NCBI GenBank assembly: GCA_009733575.1
Contig: ML769401.1
Location: 365,476 to 429,475, forward strand
Length of the DNA stretch: 64,000 bases
Origin: Gymnopus androsaceus JB14
Taxonomy: Eukaryota; Basidiomycota; Agaricomycetes; Agaricales; Omphalotaceae
Direction: 5' to 3'
Shown piece after piece: positions 36,390-48,538 of the stretch. Each line of letters opens with the position of its first letter. The stretch's first letter is position 1. A program made the position numbers and the translations under genes. Below the pieces are notes generated by a model. That model saw only the letters and a program-made list of their open reading frames with translations, was not told the origin of the DNA and ran no database searches.

Positions 36390-36458
36390 GATGTGGCATC
36401 TCCCTCTATTTTTCCCAACAATCCTTTCACCTAAAGTTCCAAATCCAACAACTTCATA

Positions 36459-37833
<1,375 letters not shown>

Positions 37834-38290
37834 AGTAGATCATTGACTCTGGCTAGAAACAAGCTATCAATTAATTAATGTTTTAGAAATAACATAGAGA
37901 CCTTTTGAATCTTATTAATATGTTTGAATTCTGCATGTTGGATACTATTTTCAGAGGCCAGACAGTAGTCAGCGTAACTGGCGGAAAAATCAAACTTGGA
38001 ACTGAGTATCCCGACAGATCATTCGATCTCGACGGTGCTGATATCGTTGTCATCTCGCTTTTCGTAAGATTAATCTCTCCAAGATCTTTCCATCTTTGTG
38101 ATCATCAGGAGTTCACTGTAGCGCTAACGCTGTTACAGTACAACCTATCTTATTTATTATTCATCGACAGAAACCACAATTCTACTCTACTCTACTTTAA
38201 AATAAATTTAGTACGCACAACGCTTTGAGCTATTTCAACACTACGCTTCTTCGCTCCTCCGAGCATTATAAACAATTACCACCGCGAGTT
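37834..38290. other. Convergent intergenic region
   Basis: Between the 3' ends of two convergent genes. No feature is recognised beyond A/T-rich sequence expected around polyadenylation sites. Confidence 0.4.
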
Positions 38291-40615
38291 CTACCTAGTA
38301 GCACTACGCAATATCAGCTCAATGGATCTCGTCAGAGAGTCCAAACGACTCTCGGGAACTGAACTCGAACCAGAAGGTTCATTCCATCCCTGTTCACCGA
38401 GACCTACGTCCTTTTTGGATTTTGTGGGCGAGGACCGTTTGAAGACGGGAGAAGACGAAGATTTGAGTTTGAGAGACGTCGCCGAGCTCCCAGTCCGAAC
38501 TACTAGTATGTCACGTCCGCGCAGCTGATTCTGCTTCAATCTCCTCTCCTTCCACTCCGGAACCTCATCAGACTCGGAACCATCTGCGTCATTATTCCCG
38601 CTATCGGACGGTGAGAAAGAGAGCACCGGAAAACTCCTGGTCGGCCTTGGCCGTGGTGCAGACAAGAAGGCTCGAGTTGCCATCCTCGGAGATGAAAATT
38701 CCCGATCTTCAAAGGACGCAGGTGCTACACTCTGGGAGCGGGTGAGCTTGCGCTTGGGAGTAGCTGATGGTTTAGGTGGAGCGCCGGGAAATGAATCTCT
38801 CGGAGAATGGGGGATCTTTGAATTTGTCAGTGAGGCTTCTGCTGGACGGGATAATTTGGACAGAATTCGTCTAGTCTTTTCCAAGTCCTCTAGTTCGCTA
38901 TAAACACCAGAAACATCATTCACAGATAACCCGAATTCATCTGCTAGAGCCTTGAAAATTGCCTGCTGTCCGGCGCGAAGGAACGTCGTACCATCATCTT
39001 TAGTTGCCGTAGGGCTGGAAATGAGAGTAGGTGCCTCTGCGCTGATGGATCTTGAAGGAGACTTGAGTGACATGTCAAGCGTAGACGGGCTGGATTTAAT
39101 TCTGCGATAACTGGTCCCTTCCTCAGAATCCCGCGTTATATTCTTCGTCGAGAACCTGGCCATCAAGGCGGATGACGAGGATCTCGATACAAGGGGAGTA
39201 GACAGCGCTCTCGAAAACCTTTCACATTTAGGTTTCGAGGTAGGACGTACTATGGGCTTCCTGGATGACAATGGAACCTTCGGCGTATCCGGAGAGACCG
39301 ACTTTCCCCTCTGAAACGAAGCAGGAAGAGGGACGGGAGACATTTCGACGTCTGTATGTGACTCAACCGTCATACTGCGGTTGTTCCGAGAGTTTCCTTT
39401 CGAATCCTTCTTCTGGGTTTGCGAAGTCGATAAGGACACAAGCCTTGGGATTTCGATATGAGACAGTCTCAGAGTTGATGAGCGAGGGCGAGAAGAAGGA
39501 GTAGCGGTCTCTACAGGCGATGGTTTAGGCGGTGTGGATTTAGAAATTTTGGATGAACCCTTCTCCGCCTTCGGACTCCCAGCAAGTTTCGCATCCTCGT
39601 CAGCAATTTGGCGCTCGAGTACCTCAAATGCAATGTCGGCGATATCGCCATCTGAGTAATCTGCATCAGCGCTCAAAGAGCCCCTTGGGTCCTTGCGTAA
39701 GATTGTGATTTGCGAGGATATAAAGTCCATAAGCAAATTCGTTCCGTCCTCTACCTCGATTTCGAAAGATGTCGGATACGATTGAATCGCTGGTTCCAAG
39801 TGGGTGCGCTGCGGGGATTTCTTCCCTCGAAGTGAACGAGGTGAAGGTGGAGATGTAGGCAAGGCCAACTTCTGCTTCTTCGCAGCAGGCGACTTCGAAA
39901 CATCGTAGCCACGGGTACGCATCCTAGACGTGGCTGGAACGAAAGAGATGTCCTCAGTCCGATTCCACTGCGACATAGTTGCCGACCGGGTCCGACGTCG
40001 AGGCAGTTCTGGTTGCGCATCCGCCATCTCGACGTCATGCTGCGCCTCCGGGGTACCTTCGAGGGAAGGGTTCGAAAAGACATGCTCGAACGACCTTCTT
40101 TCGTCCGCCCAAACCATGAGGTGTTGATAGAAAACCTCCTTCTTCTGATACTTGACTTTTCCCTGATTATCCGTATCCGCAAGAAACGAGACGCTATCCT
40201 TCTTTGGATCCCTCATGGCGTTTGCACCACCCTTCTTCGTATCCTTGAACGAAGCTGGCACGGGCTGAAGCCAAATATTGCCGATTTTCCAAACGAGTTG
40301 GAGAGCTTCATTGTCTCTCATCATGCGGTCACGCTTTTGGGGATTAAGCTTGCGCATATGGAGGTATGCGTTAGCCGTGACAAAGAACGGATGAACATGA
40401 CATTTGAGGTTTTGCATGTCTGAGGTGTTGAACGGGAAGGAATGCTCAGTATATCCTCCGCTGTCGGGATGCCTGATTATGTCGGGGATGCGAGTGGAAG
40501 TATCAACATTTCGGCGATGGATAGATCGGTTGGGGTCGAAGGAAGCGGTGAAAAGATGATATGACCATGTCGTGTCCGAAAAGACCTTGAAAGTGTACAG
40601 ATACTTAGCAGACAT
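38291..40615 (-). CDS. 774-residue Ser/Pro-rich protein, intronless, function unknown
   Basis: A single uninterrupted reading frame with an ATG at 40613-40615. The N-terminal about 180 residues look folded (MSAKYLYTFKVFSDTTWSYH, KCHVHPFFVTANAYLHM, NEALQLVWKIGNIWLQP). A second ordered patch is FEIEVEDGTNLLMDFISSQI at about residues 285-305. Near residue 560-600 a helical segment (QAIFKALADEFGLSVNDVSG, DLEKTRRILSKL) resembles small UBA-like helical modules seen in fungal chromatin proteins. The rest is low-complexity Ser/Pro/Arg/Lys with many SP and TP sites, suggesting a phosphorylated, probably nuclear protein. I do not recognise the family. It reads head-to-tail with the gene upstream. Confidence 0.8.
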   Translation of the reverse strand: MSAKYLYTFKVFSDTTWSYHLFTASFDPNRSIHRRNVDTSTRIPDIIRHPDSGGYTEHSFPFNTSDMQNLKCHVHPFFVTANAYLHMRKLNPQKRDRMMRDNEALQLVWKIGNIWLQPVPASFKDTKKGGANAMRDPKKDSVSFLADTDNQGKVKYQKKEVFYQHLMVWADERRSFEHVFSNPSLEGTPEAQHDVEMADAQPELPRRRTRSATMSQWNRTEDISFVPATSRMRTRGYDVSKSPAAKKQKLALPTSPPSPRSLRGKKSPQRTHLEPAIQSYPTSFEIEVEDGTNLLMDFISSQITILRKDPRGSLSADADYSDGDIADIAFEVLERQIADEDAKLAGSPKAEKGSSKISKSTPPKPSPVETATPSSRPRSSTLRLSHIEIPRLVSLSTSQTQKKDSKGNSRNNRSMTVESHTDVEMSPVPLPASFQRGKSVSPDTPKVPLSSRKPIVRPTSKPKCERFSRALSTPLVSRSSSSALMARFSTKNITRDSEEGTSYRRIKSSPSTLDMSLKSPSRSISAEAPTLISSPTATKDDGTTFLRAGQQAIFKALADEFGLSVNDVSGVYSELEDLEKTRRILSKLSRPAEASLTNSKIPHSPRDSFPGAPPKPSATPKRKLTRSQSVAPASFEDREFSSPRMATRAFLSAPRPRPTRSFPVLSFSPSDSGNNDADGSESDEVPEWKERRLKQNQLRGRDILVVRTGSSATSLKLKSSSSPVFKRSSPTKSKKDVGLGEQGWNEPSGSSSVPESRLDSLTRSIELILRSATR

Positions 40616-41530
40616 CCGAAATTAAAAACCGAAAGCTAACTTCGTAAAATTTCCGTTTATCACTAGTCCTAGTTTTCGACGCATTAGATTCCGAAAATTC
40701 GACAATCTTGCGGAGCACAATGATAGCAGGCAGTAAGAAAAATACACCTGCATCGAATGAATGATGAAGATCCATTCGCACTAGGGAGAATTAGTATGAT
40801 TTAGAAAACACGAATTGAAACTGCGTACTTATGTCAATGTTCAAATATGAGTTGACGTTCAGATGCCCAGGATAGAGACCCCAAGAGTTCTCTAAACACA
40901 ATAACTGATCCAAGTGAGCACAATATGCAGCAGCATGAGGACACGCACACTTACGATCACAATACCAGTGGTTTTTGCCAGAAAATGAACGAAATTCAAG
41001 TCTTTGTTGGATAGGCCAGGTTCCAGAGTAATTAAGCATCTGAATCCGAAAACCGCAGCGGCAATGACACGGAGTCTCGCTTTATCGAACCAGCTGAGAT
41101 CGATATTTCTTCCTGTTTCAGTTTGTTTGCGAATACTGTTGTATTGGAGATATGGAATGTTTAGTTCGTCGGAAGACGCATAGGATTCCTCGATGGGTCT
41201 ACAAGGCGTGGGTTTCTGCTCTTTCTGCTTGGCCAAGCTTTGACGAGTGCGCACCATAGTGAACAGTGGTTGAGCAAGAAGAGTAATACTTAAGCGAGAA
41301 ATTAATTTCGGGTTAAATCCGAATGGCTTGAGAACTTTGGCCTAGAAAAGGGTGTTTGAAATAAAATCCGCGGAAATGGAGAGTACATACATTCCTCAGG
41401 ATTCTAGCCGGTAAACGGTAACGACTTATACTAACGATGTGAGCTGTAGCTAATAAACCAGCACAACCGACGACCATATTAGCTATTCCAACCACTGAGC
41501 AGACTCGAAGAATCAGCACAATTGTCAAAA
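40616..41530 (-). CDS. Probable membrane protein, partly resolved exons
   Basis: Two exons are clear. One, ending at 41391, encodes a hydrophobic run (IVLILRVCSVVGIANMVVGC, AGLLATAHIVSISRYRL). A 49-nt intron (41342-41390, GTATGT...TTCTAG) follows, then an exon from 41341 down to about 41040 reading AKVLKPFGFNPKLISRLSIT and, later, MVRTRQSLAKQKEQK and IDLSWFDKARLRVIAAAVFG. The frame stays open into a further hydrophobic stretch. The 5' start and the 3' exons are uncertain; a segment FFLLPAIIVLRKIVEFSES (about 40680-40740) may be the last exon. Not recognised. Confidence 0.4.
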
Positions 41531-42216
41531 TCGAGCATCCTAGAATCGGGTAAGAGGATTATTTTGGACCCTGAGGGACCCACAAAGCGGCGGGGATACC
41601 TAGCAACTTGACAATTTATTCGCATGATGTATACGAATTTGTCTTACGATGCGTGCATGCTATTTGCAAGGCTCCCGAGTCGAAACTGGGTCGAAACATT
41701 GTCAAAAAATCATGTCTGTAGCAGATAGCAAAAGGAGAGGATGATGGTGAAATCGAAGCTTGCGTATGAGCGCTTATCCCAAGGCGCCCATCTTCACGTA
41801 CAGTTAAAGACCATTATCTTATACAAGAAATCAATACATCATCAATATCAGTGCACCCACTGAGTTTCAGAAAAAAAGCTTGCAAGACAACATGTTCATA
41901 TTACATCAGAGAACCTACCTGAATAATCTCAGTATTTTTCGGATTTTTTTGATTCATAGATCGCAGAAAAACGTTGTATAACACGGTGATCTCATTCACA
42001 TCAAAATCCCACCCTTTTCGGCATCTCCGTGGCAACGGGCACACAAGGTCCCAATAACATCTATGGTGCTAAAAACATTAAATCGATGTCCTAGAATAAT
42101 ATTCAGTTGTCCTAAATCAACCATACATTTTTGGTGGCTTTCTACATGTAGAAAAAGTTTGTATAAGTAGGTGATCTCATATAATAGACCAATCTTTAAC
42201 TGTAGTTTCATATGCG
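41531..42216. other. No supported gene
   Basis: Two similar stretches (around 41965-41995 and 42140-42180, sharing GTGATCTCAT) hint at decayed repeats. Nothing else is recognised. Confidence 0.3.
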
Positions 42217-42317
42217 CTTTTATGGAGTTGTGGCACGGCGAAAATTTCGTCATAGTTTGGCGGCTCCACGCGAGAAAGTTGACAAAATATTTGCTATGCC
42301 ACAACTCCCTTTTATGG
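42217..42317. mobile_element. 83-bp MITE flanked by CTTTTATGG
   Basis: Element 42226-42308 starts AGTTGTGGCA and ends TGCCACAACTCC. CTTTTATGG lies directly on both sides (42217-42225 and 42309-42317). It is non-coding. Confidence 0.65.
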
Positions 42318-42658
42318 GCAGACTCCTTCCCATTCGTGTTTGCAAGGGAGGATAATGAGAGTAGTAGTATATATATCTTATCTAATCTGAGTTGTCATCA
42401 AAAGCTTATTGTAATTATCCCTTGCAAAGCGACTGGCATAAACTGCAGTGGCACGTTGGCCTTGTTTGGGCCTTTGGGCCATGGAACCAGTCACTTGGCA
42501 GCCCAAACACCCAAACAAAGCCAAAGCGCCACCGCAGTTTATGCCAGTCGCTTTGCAAGGGATAATTACAATAAACTTTTATGGCACGTGAGATTACCGC
42601 ATTATTTTCCCTTGCAAACACAAATGGGAAGGAGTTTGTTTTATGGGCTGCTTATGCG
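42310..42658. mobile_element. Long-TIR foldback MITE, about 329 bp
   Basis: Element 42320-42648 has arms with ACTCCTTCCCATT, GTGTTTGCAAGGGA and, further in, TTATTGTAATTATCCCTTGC and GCGACTGGCATAAACTGC, mirrored on the right. The centre is near 42485. A 10-bp duplication TTTTATGGGC flanks it (42310-42319, 42649-42658), a length typical of MULE-type elements. The 165-codon frame across it is an artefact of the repeat. Confidence 0.75.
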
Positions 42659-42922
42659 TACCACGTGAGGTTTTATGTTGTACTGGGACAAATGAGAAGT
42701 TACTTCTCAATCTCAACATTCTCGCTCTTAAGTAGGATGACATTGACATTCGGGTATCATCAATATCATTGTCGAGAAAGCTGATTGAAAAAAGAATCTA
42801 AGGACAAGGATGGTAGAAATATTGATCTAGAGGAACAACAGAGCTAGAATCATCAGCTCGAAAATGGAAAGAGATATTCAACATTCACTGAAAGTATCAA
42901 CAACAAATAATCAGCTATGTCT

Positions 42923-44560
42923 CTATGCAATTGCAAGATAACACACACCTTGACCACGAGTCCAAACCCAGCCTCTTCCGAAAGACTGAATATATGTTCC
43001 AGCAACCTCTTCAAACCAGCCAGGTGCACGATCCAAGGATGTCAGTACAAGTGTTTGTAATGGGTCTATGCCCAGCCTCTGTGCATCTGCATCTGACAAG
43101 CACCGGGATTCAATCATATGGACTAATGCAGTGTCATCGAAAGCCTTTCCTGCATAGGTAAGAAAGAGTATTGGAGTTTTGGTAAGAGAGGAGTAGATGG
43201 ATGGAGAGCACTTGAGGTTATGCTGTGAAGGCTCTGAATGAGGATTGTGGTTATGGTATCTTCGCCAAAAAGACCCTTGCATTTGGCGGAGCACGTGCCA
43301 TCAAATCACGTTATATCTGGGCGCTCCGTTCGTTCAACTCAACTCCGAAGTTCTCGTCCAAGCTTGTTGCAAGTTAAGAGTTGAATATATGTAGCTACAA
43401 AGAATTAATTCATATATAAAGTCGTCGCATTGCTGTCTTTCCACGTCCGCGGATTTTTCTGTCTTCGCTTCTCCTGCCCCAAGTCACCCAGCACTGCGTC
43501 TAATGCCTGTTCAACCTTGTGCTGATTTCCTGCCTCTTCAGCTGATGCCTCTCCTACAAGATCATCGTGATGTTCGCGTATATCGACTTTGATTTCATCA
43601 CATAGTCTCTAGGTCAAGGATGTAGTCTAGATCAAGCGACGCATCCTTCTCATGCAAGATGTTGATGAAGTCGGGCTACTGGATGCGTTCAAGGTGAGAT
43701 GCTGGGCTCGGAGCTGTATGAGGGGGTGCGTTTTCATTTGTAACTGTTTTTTTTTGTGTCAGCCGTGTTTTTGTCGCGTTGCTGACAACTGAAGCATTTT
43801 TAGGTCAGATTTTGCTTTTGTGGAAGGTCTTGATTCAACCAGTGTAAGAACAGCGCGAGCACTTGCGAGTACTATTCGGATCTACCGCATGTTAACAGAT
43901 AACAATCTCTAGCAGCAAAAGCTTAACCTCTGGAGGAATATTGGGCATGGCTGAAGGTGACAGACAAACGCCGTTGAACTTGAGAAGCTGCACTCATTGC
44001 ACAATATGTTTAGATGCATGTAAACTTGAGTACTTTGTAGCTTGGCAATAGGAAAAATTATGTGTGTTATTATTTACACTCGAAAACTATTTCACGTTCA
44101 TTTCAGGCTATTTTCAGGCTATGAGGCTCATCAAAAAGAACTCGAACGAACGGAGCGCCTAGATTGAACGGAGCGCCCAGGTATGACGTAATTTGATGGC
44201 ACGTGCTCCGCCAAATGCAAGGGTCTTTTTGGCGAACTTGGTTATGGTTGGAGAAGAGTTATAGAAGAGATTTTTGTAGTGAGAATCTCCAACAGCGAAA
44301 TCAAGGAAGGGAGTTGTCCAAAGACTCGGACAAGATCGACATCTGATAGTTGTAGACCTCGGATGAGAAACATGGTCAAGGAACATGGAGATTGGATTAG
44401 GAGAGATTACCAGGCATGCAAAGACCAGGTCACATTGGTCTGGGACGTAAATTGCCAACATCCAATTGCAAGAAGGTCAAGGCAGGGCAAAGAAATGATG
44501 ACTCGGACAGGAATGTTTCCTATGCCTTTACTTCTACTCCTACTTGAAGGTTGGTGATTT
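42923..44560 (-). pseudogene. F-box/LRR-like gene split by a transposon
   Basis: Upstream of the insertion the minus strand reads LSDVDLVRVFGQLPSLISLL (about 44285-44345). Downstream, after a possible acceptor at 43160, it reads KAFDDTALVHMIESRCLSDA and RAPGWFEEVAGTYIQSFGRG (42960-43150). The FDDTALVHMIESR motif is typical of the C-terminal end of Agaricomycete F-box proteins, which recruit substrates to SCF ubiquitin ligases. The 5' part is only partly readable and the frame is not continuous even with the element removed. Confidence 0.45.
43248..44248. mobile_element. MULE-like element, 981 bp
   Basis: Element 43258-44238 has inverted repeats of about 75 bp (CGCCAAAAAGACCCTTGC, ATTTGGCGGAGCACGTGCCA, GGGCGCTCCGTTC). 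It is bordered by the 10-bp direct repeat TGGTTATGGT (43248-43257, 44239-44248). The right arm holds an extra GGCGCTCCGTTC repeat. The interior (43440-43720) has a decayed coding-like stretch on the minus strand (EKDASLDLDYILDLETM), not recognised. A 9-11 bp duplication with long inverted repeats suggests a Mutator-like element. Confidence 0.75.
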
Positions 44561-44724
44561 TAGACTCGAGAATGGTTTTGTTAGCTTTTGTTAGGCCTCG
44601 AGGTGCCAAATAGGATGCCAAATAGGATGCCAAATAATGAAATAGAATTTGCAGCAAGATGAGATTTGGGCAAAAATTCACTACCCAGTTAAGGGGTTGA
44701 TGGGCAAGGGATATCAAGATGCGT

Positions 44725-45239
44725 AACCTGGCCAAGGGGGTTCAAATTATATAAAAAATGACCGGACATCGATTTTTTTTTCTTGTGCCTGGTCAGTGGA
44801 CTAACTAACTATGTAAGCATTCCCATGCCCATATATGATATATCATGATAAGATCTCATCATAGATGGCTCTTTATAGATGCCATTTGGACACTGTACCC
44901 TCAGTTTGAGCTTTGCTCTAAGTTCTTGAGTATAATTGACATCCATACCTAGGCTGTAGCACATCCCCATGTTAATCCTTCCAAAAAAATGATACTATCA
45001 TTCATTGTAAGTACTACAAATCAAGTACACTATGGCTGTAGAGTATACAAGTAAGGCTATACTTCAAAAGATGTGAGATCTACTCATTTATGAAACTTCA
45101 AGACTGCCAGAAGTGGTCAAAATGGGTCAAAATAGATCAAATTTTGGGGTGTTAAAAAATTCTTTTTCTGCCGGAGGGCTGGACTAGCTAACCTAGGCCC
45201 GGTTGGGCGCTAAATTCTTTAGACCCCCTTGAACCTGGT
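44725..45239. mobile_element. hAT-type MITE, CAAGGGGG family, copy 1 (499 bp)
   Basis: Element 44733-45231 starts CAAGGGGGTTCAAAT and ends AGACCCCCTTG. The flanks AACCTGGC (44725-44732) and AACCTGGT (45232-45239) match in 7 of 8 bases. It is non-coding. It is nearly identical to the reverse complement of the copy at 46747-47255. Confidence 0.8.
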
Positions 45240-45511
45240 ACCATGGAAAAGTTGAGAAACAATGGATTGGTAGAATAGTATCATCCATCTCAAGGGTTCT
45301 GAGTTTGTGTAATGCCCCCAATCCCTGATCGGCAGGACCGTCAGTCTCTACAGGTGGCAGCGCGTTCCCGCGCCTGCCAATTATCTATATTATAATAATT
45401 ATATATTAGACTTACCTTAGCTTTAAACCATCACCTCGCAAGTATACCTGAATAAATCCAGTAGTACTCATTGGCATGATAACTAAGGCTCTAGGCTCCA
45501 TTTAGGAGCTG

Positions 45512-46319
45512 TTACAGTTTGGGAACTTGTTGAAAGATCTCCAATGAAGCACTGTTGACAACTTTAAGTTCATCCAGCATAGGGAAATTGTGCACATTGA
45601 CAGGAATAGAGAAGATCTCTTGAGAAACGCACTCCTCAGAGTCGATTACTAGATATTGCCATTGGTGACTATGCTGTCCAATGAGTGCTAATATCAGGTG
45701 AGTTGTCCCGGGCACTAAGTATCACTCCCAGATATCAATTCTTAGTCTAAGCAAATTAATGAAAAGCTTGGAATTGGCAATGAAACCTTGCGAAGCTGCC
45801 AGCAATTCCTCAGTGATGCCCCTAACCGTTAAGATCAACAATATGTGCAAATAAAGGGCAGAGTATGAGAGGGAAAGTTTGCGCCATAAAGAACATATGC
45901 TACTGAAGACCAAGGTGTGCATAGCAGTTAATGCGCCATTTTCATCTAGCCACAGCTTCATGGAGCACATTTTCTCTCATCCAATTATCTTGACAGACAT
46001 AATCAAAGAAAACTAGGAGAATTTCATTGAGGAGCTGCTGGATTGGAGATGGAGAGAGATCTCGAAGAGAACAAAGTCTCCGCTTGCAATCCTTCAGCTC
46101 TTGTTGCCAAAATAGAAGGGTTTGAATATGCAGCTGTAGGTGAGTAATTTCAGATGAACAATCCTGATAATCCTTGTCGAGGAGCGAAAGCGTTTCTTCT
46201 ACTCCCTCGGAAGCAGTAGCAACCTACCTGGATTGTAGTCCGTCATTCAGTGAGTTCAGGTCCACATTGAGATGCACATTGCTGAAGCCATATCTAGAGC
46301 ATTTCGCATCTTGAGCCAT
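45512..46319 (-). pseudogene. F-box-like protein pseudogene
   Basis: The minus strand reads a coiled-coil N-terminus (VEETLSLLDKDYQDC, EITHLQLHIQTLLFWQQELK) leading to RDLSPSPIQQLLNEILLVFF. This matches the usual fungal F-box start, where RRLPPEILSEIF follows such a coil. It continues, after a frameshift near 45960, with ENGALTAMHTLVFSSICSLW, RKLSLSYSALYLHI, HSHQWQYLVI, SQEIFSIPVNVHNFPMLDEL and FQQVPKL. A TAG interrupts the N-terminal part, and further stops separate the pieces. Intact homologues are substrate adaptors of SCF ubiquitin ligases. It lies between two inverted MITEs. Confidence 0.7.
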
Positions 46320-46738
46320 TTATGAGTTGTAGACGTCTGAGCTGTGAGAGTGATGATTAGCTGGCAAGACCATAGGTAAAAACAAGCAGATTGGGATGGA
46401 AAGAAGTCAGGAGTTGATTAGGAGTTTCTCTGAGTATGTTTGCAAACTTGTGTCTGGGGGATTGCAAAGGAATTAGCTGCTAGAAAAAGCATATAAAATT
46501 GGGATGAACAGACCAGATTATCACAGAATATTGATTCCGACCTTGGCCTTGATCAAGTTCAAGCTGTGTGTGAAAGTCATGAGAACATGCTCTCTTCTGG
46601 CTTTGACACTTATCATCATCCTCAGCACTCTTGCAAGAATTCTTCCCAGACTTGAATATGTCTGGAACTCCCTCCGCTACCAGAACTACATTCACTGCAC
46701 ATTGCATTGTCTGATTGTTAGAGCATTTGGTCGCTCCT

Positions 46739-47263
46739 TCTGGAACCAAGGGGGTTCAAAGAATTTACCGCCCAACCGGGCCTAGGTTAGCTAGTCCAGC
46801 CCTCTGGCAGAAAAAGAATTTTTTAACACCCCAAAATTTGACCTATTTTGACCCATTTTGACCACTTCTGGCAGTCTTGAAGTTTCATAAATGAGTAGAT
46901 CTCACATCTTTTGAAGTATAGCCTTACTTGTATACTCTACAGCCATAGTGTACTTGATTTGTAGTACTTACAATGAATGATAGTATCATTTTTCTTTTTG
47001 GAAGGATTAACATGGGGATGTGCTACAGCCTAGGTATGGATGTCAATTATACTCAAGAACTTAGAGCAAAGCTCAAACTGAGGGTACAGTGTCCAAATGG
47101 CATCTATAAAGAGCCATCTACAGTATGATGAGATCTTATCATGATATACCATATATGGGCATGGGAATGCTTACATAGTTAGTTAGTCCACTGACCAGGC
47201 GCAAGAAAAAAAAAATTGACATCTGGTCATTTTTCATAGAATTTGAACCCCCTTGTCCGGAAC
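46739..47263. mobile_element. hAT-type MITE, CAAGGGGG family, copy 2 (509 bp)
   Basis: Element 46747-47255, inverted relative to copy 1. The flanks TCTGGAAC (46739-46746) and TCCGGAAC (47256-47263) are an 8-bp duplication that differs by one C/T at a CpG. Confidence 0.82.
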
Positions 47264-47655
47264 TCTATCTCTAGACTCTTGAATGCCGCCGGAGGTACGT
47301 CATGGTGTTGCTCAATTGGAGAGTCTCAGAATTCCCTAGCTAGTGACTGGGAATGCGATCAGGATGGGATAGTCTTGAGTAGTAATACCTACTTTATTGT
47401 GAATAAAGCTATAAGAAATCATTGAACAGATTGAGTACCCACAAAATGACAGACTCATAAAGAAGAACTTACTGTTGGAGTTGGATTGAGCTTGGTGGGG
47501 GAGGAATGGGAGAAGTCGGACTCGTTGATGGTTAAATAGTGTCCAATGTCCCTGACATGGTATCCATCAGTTGGGAATGACAGGTGTCAGGGCGGTTGAG
47601 CAACAGTTGGTCTACAACAATCACTGTAACCTGCTGTGGTTGCTGTAGTGTTCAC

Positions 47656-47671
47656 CCAGGTTTTGCTGATG
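47656..47671. repeat. Single end of the CATCAGCAAAACCTG family
   Basis: CCAGGTTTTGCTGATG; no partner end is visible to the left. Confidence 0.5.
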
Positions 47672-47823
47672 TAGAGACACCCCCCTAATCCTAGGCTGCC
47701 TCAGGGGCTCTAGGCAGAACTTTTCTGGTCCCAGAGAAGCCCATGGATTGCCAAGGACACCAAGGATCTTCAGGTTTACCTCAGGTTTCTTTGATTTTCT
47801 TAGGATTAGGGGGGTATCTCTAG
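47672..47823. mobile_element. 151-bp MITE with CCCCCCTAATCCTA ends
   Basis: TAGAGACACCCCCCTAATCC on the left is mirrored by GGATTAGGGGGGTATCTCTA on the right, 22 bp with one or two mismatches. TA lies on both sides of GAGA...TCTC, compatible with a TA target duplication as in Tc1/mariner MITEs. It directly abuts the repeat end at 47671. Confidence 0.65.
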
Positions 47824-47865
47824 GGTGGTCCAGGCTACCTGGGCATTAGAGAAGTTTTCCTGATG

Positions 47866-48345
47866 CATTGAGCATGGATAAGCCAAAATTAAGCCCAATT
47901 CTGGCTGTGAAACACAAATAAGCTTGAATGAGTCCAAAGTGAGCAGGTGAACATTGATGAGCCTAAATTGAGCCATTGAGTATGGATGAGCCTAAATTGA
48001 GCAGTTCAGTATGATTTGAGCATTTGAGCATGGATGAACCCAATTCAAGCCATTGAGAGCAGATGTAGGTTGAGCTGTTGAGCATGGTCAAGCTGGACTC
48101 AAGGGGTTGATTACAATGTGAGCCCAATTCAAGCCATTGAGCATGGATGAACCAAAATTGAGCATGATTGAGCCTGGCTCAGGCAGCTGAGCACAGCTGA
48201 GCATGGATGAGCCCAAATGAAGCAATTGAGTCAGTTGAGCATGGATGGACCCAGATTGAGCAGTTCAGCAAAATTTGATCAGTTAAGCATGGATAAGCCA
48301 AAATTGAGCAGTATGATTTGTCCAGTTGAGTATGGATGAACCCAA
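47866..48345. repeat. Degenerate minisatellite, TTGAGCATGGATGAGCC type
   Basis: About 480 bp of imperfect copies of a 20-45 bp unit: TTGAGCATGGATGAGCC, then (C)AAATTGAGCAGTT, repeated at least ten times with substitutions. The frames shift between copies, so it is not a coding repeat. Confidence 0.75.
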
Positions 48346-48538
48346 ATAAACACAGAAAATTATTAGATTTGCATTGAACTTGTGGAAAATGTTATATCAT
48401 TGTTCTGAAATATTCAACAATGATTGAAGAATGATGTGCAATGCTCTCATTACTTGCTTTCATTACCTGCTCATTTGACATTTTACCCTATTCGAAGCAT
48501 CCTCCACTGTCACAACTTCTCTGCTCAAGGAGTGGGTG

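Noticed and set aside
42171..42668. 165-codon open frame as a gene
   Set aside because: It crosses both arms of a foldback MITE and two target duplications; its openness is a by-product of the inverted repeat.
44733..47255. A single composite transposon with 500-bp terminal inverted repeats
   Set aside because: Each arm has its own terminal repeats and its own 8-bp duplication, so two separate MITE insertions explain it better.
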